This document shows, piece after piece, positions 58,978 to 64,000 of a DNA stretch of 64,000 nucleotides. Numbering within the stretch: the first letter of the stretch is position 1; each line of letters starts with the position of its first letter. Made by a program: the position numbers and the translations under genes. The DNA comes from Stenotrophomonas rhizophila. Its GTDB lineage: Bacteria; Pseudomonadota; Gammaproteobacteria; Xanthomonadales; Xanthomonadaceae. The DNA is taken from positions 310,001 to 374,000 of the forward strand of contig NZ_RCDC01000006.1 of the NCBI RefSeq assembly GCF_003651185.1, in the 5' to 3' direction. Below the pieces are notes generated by a model that was given only the letters and a program-made list of their open reading frames with translations, made no database searches and had not been told where the DNA came from.

Positions 58978-59552
58978 TTCATCACGCTCAGCCAGAGCAT
59001 CATCTCGAGGGCGCCGACGGCGAACAGGCCCAGCAGCAGGGCGATGCCGATCCCGATGCCGCGCCCGAGCGATCGCCCCGAGCGCTCGTAGACGAGGGCG
59101 TAAATCCCGACATACAGCCCGACGGCAACGAACAGGCCGAAGATCGGGTTGGCGGTGCTCATGAAGATGCCTCCGCCCAGCGCGGCCAGCGGCAAGGCGA
59201 ACAGCCCCAGCAACACTCGACTGGTGCGGCTCAACCCGGCCGCCGGTACAACGGGGACGGTCGTCTCCGGAGCGTGCGGATTCGCAGCATCAGGCGGCGC
59301 CTGCGGCAACGCAGGTGGCTGGGGGTGGAGGTCCGTACGGGTGTCGACGCTGGTGGCCGCGGGGTGTGTGTCGCTGCTGACGGCTGCCGGTATTACGGGG
59401 TCCAGCTTGCCAAGCACCACCGCCGACAGCACCGAGGTACCGAGCAGGGTGACGATGCAGGAACTGCAGGTGGTCGACGTCGAGCCGCCGCCTGCCGCGG
59501 CAAGGTCCTGGCGTGAGGCACTGGCATCGAACTGGGTCGGCAGGCGATACAT
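58974..59552 (-). CDS. Putative TOMM substrate: CSSC-containing protein with C-terminal membrane domain
   Basis: A 192-residue protein, MYRLPTQFDASASRQ at the N-terminus. Residues 18-32 read AAAGGGSTSTTCSSC, a short S/T/C-rich patch after a glycine run, like a leader/core junction of azole-modified peptides. Then come a hydrophobic stretch (33-48), a long P/A/T-rich linker (52-110) and three transmembrane helices (about 112-130, 134-152, 163-190). The ribosome site GGAG lies 8 bases upstream. Lying between the SagC-like and YcaO genes and overlapping the latter, it is the only candidate substrate in the cassette. That it is modified is inference; I know no named family. Confidence 0.75.
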   Translation of the reverse strand: MYRLPTQFDASASRQDLAAAGGGSTSTTCSSCIVTLLGTSVLSAVVLGKLDPVIPAAVSSDTHPAATSVDTRTDLHPQPPALPQAPPDAANPHAPETTVPVVPAAGLSRTSRVLLGLFALPLAALGGGIFMSTANPIFGLFVAVGLYVGIYALVYERSGRSLGRGIGIGIALLLGLFAVGALEMMLWLSVMK

Positions 59553-59603
59553 GAGGTCACTCCATTGACCGGGGCGGAAACGCCCGGCGCGTGGCGCACA
59601 TTA

Positions 59604-60461
59604 TCACGGGCGCCCGGTGTCCCAAGGCAAGGACAGCGGTGGCGGCAGCGACACTTCGCCGCCCTGGCAGGCGGGGCACCACGGCAGCCGCAGCACCCGG
59701 TCGCGCTCGCCGTGCAGGCGATGCAGGTCGAGCCAGACGCTGCGTTCGAGATAGCCCAGCAACAGCGGCGGCTGATCCAGCAACGGCGCGACCAGCGCCG
59801 CGATCCGTGCCGGTTGCGCGGCGACCGCCGGCATCGCCGGCACGGGTGCTTCGCCCCAGCGGCGCAGCACCCGGTTGCCCAGGCAATACACACAGGCGCT
59901 CTGGCCGGGCACCACATAGGGGCCCAGCGCGAGCGTGTGGTGATAACTGAGGTCGAGCAGCAGATGCGGTTGTGCCGGCATCTGCGTGCGGTAGCGGGCC
60001 AAGGCCTGTTCCCAGCCCAGCCCGTGCCGGACCAGCACAAGGAGGTCGGCATCGGCGACCGCATCGACGCGCTGCAGATCCGCGCTGGAATGCTGGTCGA
60101 AAGCGTCGGCCAACCCGGGCAGCGGTTCGCCGAGCCAGTCGAGTGCGTAGCGCTTCACTCTGCGCGCGGCGCGCAACGGCACCAGCACACCGAGACGTAT
60201 CAGCTGGCGGACCGCCGGGCCGCACTCGGCATCGTCCTGCAGGATCGCCAGGGTGTCGTTTTCCCAGTGGCCGAGGATCCGTTCGATGACCGTCGGGGTA
60301 TCGGCCTCATCGACCACATACAGTTCGTCGGCGCCACCGGACACCAGCAGCAGCTGGCGCTGCGCATGGGTCTGCGCAAACAGCGCCCACGCCGGATTGC
60401 GCGTCCAGCGTGGTTCGCCCGCGTGTGGGCGTGCGTGTTGCTGACTGCCTGCTGCTGCCAC
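59604..60461 (-). CDS. SagC-like (E1-like) TOMM leader-peptide-binding protein
   Basis: First gene of the cassette. From the GTG chosen at 60461 it has 285 residues; a further GTG at 60518 would add 19 and the true start is uncertain. The N-terminal part (LLLVSGGADELYVVDEADTP, RQLIRLGVLVPL) looks like the winged-helix/RRE region that binds leader peptides. The rest is E1-like, with two cysteine pairs CVYC and CPAC that would bind zinc. These features match the cyclodehydratase partner (SagC/TOMM leader-binding) family. It should present the CSSC protein to YcaO. The next gene starts 51 bases downstream. Confidence 0.78.
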   Translation of the reverse strand: MAAAGSQQHARPHAGEPRWTRNPAWALFAQTHAQRQLLLVSGGADELYVVDEADTPTVIERILGHWENDTLAILQDDAECGPAVRQLIRLGVLVPLRAARRVKRYALDWLGEPLPGLADAFDQHSSADLQRVDAVADADLLVLVRHGLGWEQALARYRTQMPAQPHLLLDLSYHHTLALGPYVVPGQSACVYCLGNRVLRRWGEAPVPAMPAVAAQPARIAALVAPLLDQPPLLLGYLERSVWLDLHRLHGERDRVLRLPWCPACQGGEVSLPPPLSLPWDTGRP

Positions 60462-60537
60462 TGCGTACAGTCCGTGTATCCGCGAAAACGCAAGGATAGC
60501 GGCAAACAGGCGGGCCACGTTCTGCTACGGTGCGCGC

Positions 60538-61194
60538 GTGCCCACGCCGCCTGTTGCCACCGCGTCCGTCCCCCAGCCGCCCTGGCGCGAGGCGATGCTG
60601 TGGATGCTGCTGCTCGGCGCGATGTTCATCCATGGCTACAGTTGGACCAACCATTGGGCCGCCAGCCAGGCCCAGACCTGCAGCCTGCATGGTCGCTGGG
60701 ACGAGGCGATCCCGTTCTGGGCGTGGACGATCTGGCCGTACCTGGCGCTGAACCTGCTGTACCCGCTGACGTTCTTCCTCTGCCCGACCCGATCCGCCCT
60801 GCGCCGCCATGCGCTGGCCATCGCGCTGGTGCAGGCTGCCTGCATGCTCGCGTTCGTGTGCTGGCCGACCGGCAATGTGCGTGTGCTGCCGCAGCCGGAG
60901 GGCGCGAGCGGCCTGCTGTTCGCACAACTGCGCGCGTTCGAAGCGCCCTTCAACATGGCGCCGTCGCTGCACGCTGCGGTACTGGTGGTGGTCTGGCAGA
61001 CATGGCGGCAGTCGCTGCAGGCGAATGCGGCAGCGGTGCGCTGGCTGTGGCACGGCGCCTGTGGCCTGATCCTGGTCTCGACGCTCACTACCTGGCAGCA
61101 CGATCTGCTGGATGTGCTTGCCGGGCTGCTGGTCGGCGCGCTGGCGCTGTGGATCACGCGCTGCATGCCGCCCACGTTGGGGCGTACCGGCTGA
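60538..61194 (+). CDS. PAP2-like membrane phosphatase/transferase
   Basis: A 218-residue integral membrane protein with about six helices, starting at GTG 60538. The PAP2-type motifs are reduced: APSLHAAV near residue 142 (phosphate-binding Ser-His) and WQHDLLDVLAGLLVG near 188 (catalytic His and Asp). This resembles the inositolphosphotransferase/AUR1-like branch. Divergent from the TOMM cassette across a gap of about 75 bases, so the two could share control. Whether it belongs to the cassette functionally is unknown. Confidence 0.78.
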   Translation: MPTPPVATASVPQPPWREAMLWMLLLGAMFIHGYSWTNHWAASQAQTCSLHGRWDEAIPFWAWTIWPYLALNLLYPLTFFLCPTRSALRRHALAIALVQAACMLAFVCWPTGNVRVLPQPEGASGLLFAQLRAFEAPFNMAPSLHAAVLVVVWQTWRQSLQANAAAVRWLWHGACGLILVSTLTTWQHDLLDVLAGLLVGALALWITRCMPPTLGRTG

Positions 61195-61245
61195 CTGCAG
61201 GCGACTGCGATTCCGGGTGCGGCGGCGGCCGGTGGGTCGAGCGCT

Positions 61246-61337
61246 GGGGCGCGATGCCCTTGCCGGCGAATGTCCCCCGGTGCCGGCCTGCGGCCGACCC
61301 CTCCTCCTTGATTTCGCCCACAAGGACATCGCGCCCC
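61246..61337 (-). repeat. Structured dispersed element B, copy 2
   Basis: Outer arms GGGGCGCGATG (61246-61256) and CATCGCGCCCC (61327-61337) pair perfectly. On the minus strand the core reads GGCGAAATCAAGGAGGAGG, an inner hairpin of CCGGCC/GGCCGG type, then CCGGGGGACATTCGCC. Core blocks at 61300-61314 and 61269-61280 equal those of copy 1 at 33571-33667, while the stems differ and still pair. The remaining bases up to 61446 hold nothing I recognise. Confidence 0.7.
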
Positions 61338-61446
61338 ACGTGTCCAGACCACTGGCGCTGCAGGGAGAGCGCCGGTTTCCCTTCGGCTCGCGGCAGACCC
61401 CAGCGGAGACACGCCCAGATCCACAGCGAGATGCTGGGAGAAAAAC

Positions 61447-61476
61447 CAAAAAAAAGGCCAGCGCGAACGCTGGCCT
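61447..61476 (-). terminator. Terminator of the rbsK-nupC operon
   Basis: On the minus strand AGGCCAGCG and CGCTGGCCT form a 9-bp stem with a TTCG tetraloop followed by eight T, 24 bases after the ribokinase stop. Confidence 0.95.
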
Positions 61477-61499
61477 CTTGGTATCCACACCGGTGACGC

Positions 61500-62465
61500 T
61501 TACTTGTTCTCGGCATCACCCGGGGTGAAGTGCGGCATCGCCGCGGCGGCGCCTTCCTTCTCGGTCGAACGACCGGCGAACTGATTGGCGAAACGCACGT
61601 GGCGGGCAAACGCCGCGTCCGGATCCTGCGCGATCGAGGCCACCAGCGCACCGTTGAACGCATCGCCCGCACCGGTCGTGTCCAGCACCTGCACCTGCTC
61701 TGCGCCGACGCGGTAGTACGGCTGGGTATCGCCACGCAGGTTCTCTTCGGCGTGCGACACGAACACACCGACCGAACCCAGCGTCACCACCACGGTGCCG
61801 TTGCCGACCAGCTTGCGGCACAGCGCATGCAGGCTGGCGCCATCCAGCGCGGCGACGTCATTGGCATCCACGCGCTCGCCGACATGACGGCCGAGCAGGG
61901 CAGCGAACTCGGTCTCGTTCGGGGTCAGCACATCGGCCAGCTTGAGCAGGCCGATGCTGGACGGCGCATCGGCAGGCGCCACGTTGAGCACGGTGGTGGC
62001 ACCGGCCTCACGCGCGATCGCCAGCGCCGCTTCGATGGTTTCCACCGGCGATTCCAGCTGCGCCAGCACCACCTTGGCGCCGGCCAGCAGCGCGCGCTGC
62101 TGTTCGACGAAGTCCAGGCTCAACGCGGCGTTGGCGCCCGGGCCGATCACGATGGTGTTGCGGCCGCGGCTGTCGACATAGATGCCGCCGGTGCCGGTCG
62201 GCTCGCTGCTGGCCTCGGCGGTCAGCGCGAAGCCGTCCTGCTCGGCCAGGCCGCGGGCCATCGCACCGCCGGCGTCATCGCCCAGCGCGCACAGGAACGT
62301 GGTCGGCGCGCCGGCACGGCGGGCGGCCACGGCCTGGTTGAAGCCCTTGCCGCCGGGACCGGTGCTGTAGCGGCCGGCGATGGTCGCACCCGGGGCCGGG
62401 AGCGACTCACAACGCCAGACATGATCCACATTGAAGGAACCGATTACGACGACACTGCTACTCAT
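61500..62465 (-). CDS. rbsK: Ribokinase (PfkB family)
   Basis: Phosphorylates ribose to ribose 5-phosphate. 321 residues. N-terminal substrate-binding VIGSFNVDHVWRCESLPAPG and GRYSTGPGGKGFNQAVAARR, a middle NPxE-like VLTPNETEFAALLG, and the C-terminal anion hole with catalytic Asp in LDTTGAGDAFNGALVASIA. GPGGKGFNQA and the TGAGDAF block are typical of ribokinase rather than fructokinase. It follows the nucleoside transporter by 26 bases, so the pair probably feeds nucleoside-derived ribose into metabolism. Confidence 0.88.
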   Translation of the reverse strand: MSSSVVVIGSFNVDHVWRCESLPAPGATIAGRYSTGPGGKGFNQAVAARRAGAPTTFLCALGDDAGGAMARGLAEQDGFALTAEASSEPTGTGGIYVDSRGRNTIVIGPGANAALSLDFVEQQRALLAGAKVVLAQLESPVETIEAALAIAREAGATTVLNVAPADAPSSIGLLKLADVLTPNETEFAALLGRHVGERVDANDVAALDGASLHALCRKLVGNGTVVVTLGSVGVFVSHAEENLRGDTQPYYRVGAEQVQVLDTTGAGDAFNGALVASIAQDPDAAFARHVRFANQFAGRSTEKEGAAAAMPHFTPGDAENK

Positions 62466-62491
62466 AAAGACTGTTTCTCAGGGAACGGATA

Positions 62492-63790
62492 TCAGCTGAA
62501 ATGCGTCAGCACGCCGGCGATAGTCGCCGTCATGAAGGTGGCAATGGTACCGCCGAGCACGGCACGCAGGCCGAACTTGGCCAGATCGTGGCGACGCTCC
62601 GGCGCCAGCCCACCAATACCACCGATCTGGATCGCGATGGAGCTGAAGTTGGCAAAACCGCACAGCGCGTAGGTGGCGACCAGGCGGCCCTCGGCCGACA
62701 GCACCGTGCCCGGTACCTCGCCTCGGATGATCTTGGCCAGTTCCGAATACGCCACGAACTCATTGATCACGACCTTCTGGCCGATCAGCGAGCCCACGGT
62801 GGTGGCATCGGCCCACGGGGTACCGATCACCCAGGCGATCGGGGCCAGCAGGAAGCCGAACAGGGTGGACAGGTCGGTCGGGCGGCCGATGAGCGCGGCC
62901 AGGCCGGTGATGTCACCCAGCCAGGTCAGCGGGGCGTTGATCAGGGCGATCAGGGCGATGAAGGCCAGCAGCATCGCACCGATGTTCAGTGCCAGCTTGA
63001 GGCCGTCGCCGGCACCGGCGGCAGCCGCGTCGATGATGTTGCTGGAGGTCTTCTCCACTTCCATCTTGACCGTGCCGCGGGTCAGCGGGGTACCGGTCTC
63101 GGGCACCAGCAGCTTGGCCACCACCAGGGTCGCCGGGGCGGCCATGATGCTCGCGGCCAGCAGATGCTTGGCGTAGAAGGCCTGCTCGACCGGATCGCCG
63201 GCGCCAAGCATGCCCACATACGCGGCCAGCACGCCGCCGGCAATGTGCGCCATGCCGCCGATCATCATGGTGATCAGCTCGGACTGGGTCATCTTGGCGA
63301 TGTAGGGGCGCACCGTCAGCGGCGCTTCGGTCTGGCCGATGAACACGCTGGCGCAGACGCTGGTGGTTTCAGCACCGGACACGCGCATGATCTTGGTGAT
63401 CGCCCAGGCCATGCCGCGCACGATCATCTGCATCACGTTGAGGTGGTACATGACCCCCATCAGCGCTGAGAAGAAGATGATGGTCGGCAGCACCTGGAAG
63501 GCGAAGATGAAACCGAACTGGCTGGTGTCCATCAGGCTGCCGAAGATGAAGCCCGAGCCGGCGTTGACGAACTCCAGGATCTTGACGAAGCCCTTGCCCA
63601 GCGCGTCGAACACATCACGGCCACCCGGGACCAGCAGCACCACCGCCGCGAAGGCGATCTGCAGTGCGATACCGGTGACGACCAGGCGCCAGTCGACAGC
63701 CCGCTTGTTGTTCGAGAACAACCAGGCAATGCCGATCAGCACTGCCAACCCGAACAGGCCGAAGCCAATCCTGCCCAAACCTTCGACCAT
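62492..63790 (-). CDS. Concentrative nucleoside transporter, NupC family
   Basis: A 432-residue inner-membrane symporter with about ten helices. Family signatures: FQVLPTIIFFSALMGVMYHL near residue 100, ETTSVCASVFIGQTEAPLTV near 140 (substrate and sodium site), YIAKMTQSELITMMIGGMAH near 165, KVVINEFVAYSELAKI near 340 and YALCGFANFSSIAIQIGGIG near 375. Likely imports nucleosides with H+ or Na+. First gene of a two-gene operon with ribokinase. Confidence 0.9.
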   Translation of the reverse strand: MVEGLGRIGFGLFGLAVLIGIAWLFSNNKRAVDWRLVVTGIALQIAFAAVVLLVPGGRDVFDALGKGFVKILEFVNAGSGFIFGSLMDTSQFGFIFAFQVLPTIIFFSALMGVMYHLNVMQMIVRGMAWAITKIMRVSGAETTSVCASVFIGQTEAPLTVRPYIAKMTQSELITMMIGGMAHIAGGVLAAYVGMLGAGDPVEQAFYAKHLLAASIMAAPATLVVAKLLVPETGTPLTRGTVKMEVEKTSSNIIDAAAAGAGDGLKLALNIGAMLLAFIALIALINAPLTWLGDITGLAALIGRPTDLSTLFGFLLAPIAWVIGTPWADATTVGSLIGQKVVINEFVAYSELAKIIRGEVPGTVLSAEGRLVATYALCGFANFSSIAIQIGGIGGLAPERRHDLAKFGLRAVLGGTIATFMTATIAGVLTHFS

Positions 63791-64000
63791 GAGACTTCCC
63801 TTGGGGCGCCGCGAAAAACGGGAAGCCTAGAGCAGCGGCAGGGGCGGGGCAAGGAAAAGCAGCGTCCGCGAGCCGATCGGTCGTGATCGGGCCTGTATCG
63901 GCAAGGCATGGCGTGCTTTCCGTGCGGCGTGTCATGGGCCGTGAGACCGCTGCCGCGGTAAGCCGCGCGGAACTGTGCCGCCCCGCTCTACACTTACCGG
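63791..64000. other. Upstream region of the nucleoside transporter, no gene seen
   Basis: The 210 bases to the window edge show no convincing reading frame on either strand. GAGCCGATCGGTC and GTGATCGGGCC could be parts of a regulator site, but no clear palindrome or promoter is apparent. Confidence 0.4.

Noticed and set aside
56879..60518. Recently acquired island by transfer
   Set aside because: Base composition and start/stop style look like the surroundings, and no integrase, tRNA or direct repeats border the cassette, so transfer cannot be claimed from this sequence.

Overview
The window is about 64 kb of GC-rich chromosome whose gene order and repeats point to the family Xanthomonadaceae, most likely Stenotrophomonas. 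The evidence is the complete riboflavin and division/cell-wall clusters with xanthomonad-type proteins, and many short palindromes that begin GTAG(T)GCCGGCC, the signature of the SMAG repeats known from S. maltophilia. I see no phage, insertion sequence, integron, tRNA or CRISPR array. This is mostly core chromosome with one accessory biosynthetic cassette near the right end.

Layout. 1-5113: a riboflavin operon on + (ribD fragment, FMN riboswitch, ribE, ribB with a decayed GTP cyclohydrolase II half, ribH), continuing into nusB and thiL. 5120-9139: a leftward set (FAD-linked oxidase, small membrane hydrolase, YraN nuclease, LpoA-like lipoprotein). It is divergent from rsmI, which is followed by the RNase P RNA gene. 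10610-11371: an NRDE/TANGO2-type gene. 11696-27546: the dcw cluster (mraZ, rsmH, ftsL, ftsI, murE, murF, mraY, ftsW, murG, murC, ddl, ftsQ, ftsA, ftsZ), followed by lpxC. Almost every junction in dcw is an ATGA-type 4-base overlap, and murD is absent from its usual place. 28971-33275: a DciA-like gene, an M23 peptidase and secA. 33276-33785 is a gene-free stretch packed with palindromic elements.

33786-43723 carries a MutT-ThiE fusion, metF, an epimerase, an alpha/beta hydrolase, a LytS/LytT-type two-component pair, DUF3228, YbaK, and ahcY with an S-adenosylhomocysteine riboswitch. 43975-56687 holds a large secreted S9 peptidase, ppc, an acyl-CoA thioesterase, metK, an LpxH-like phosphoesterase, a second YdjM-like hydrolase, a methyltransferase and dusB. 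metF, ahcY and metK together make much of the activated-methyl cycle local to one 16-kb stretch, but in separate transcription units.

56879-60518 is the accessory highlight: a compact leftward cassette for thiazole/oxazole-modified peptide chemistry. It encodes a SagC-like leader-binding protein, a small protein with an S/T/C-rich CSSC segment fused to membrane helices, a YcaO cyclodehydratase and a SagB-type dehydrogenase. The putative substrate is an integral membrane protein rather than a short peptide, which is unusual. A divergent PAP2-like membrane phosphatase, then ribokinase and a NupC-type nucleoside transporter, close the window.

A second non-coding observation is a dispersed element of about 95 bp, present once after secA and once after the PAP2 gene. 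Its short core blocks are identical while its stems differ in sequence but keep pairing, which suggests a structured RNA or REP-like mobile element. All functions are read from motifs and family memory; no search was run.
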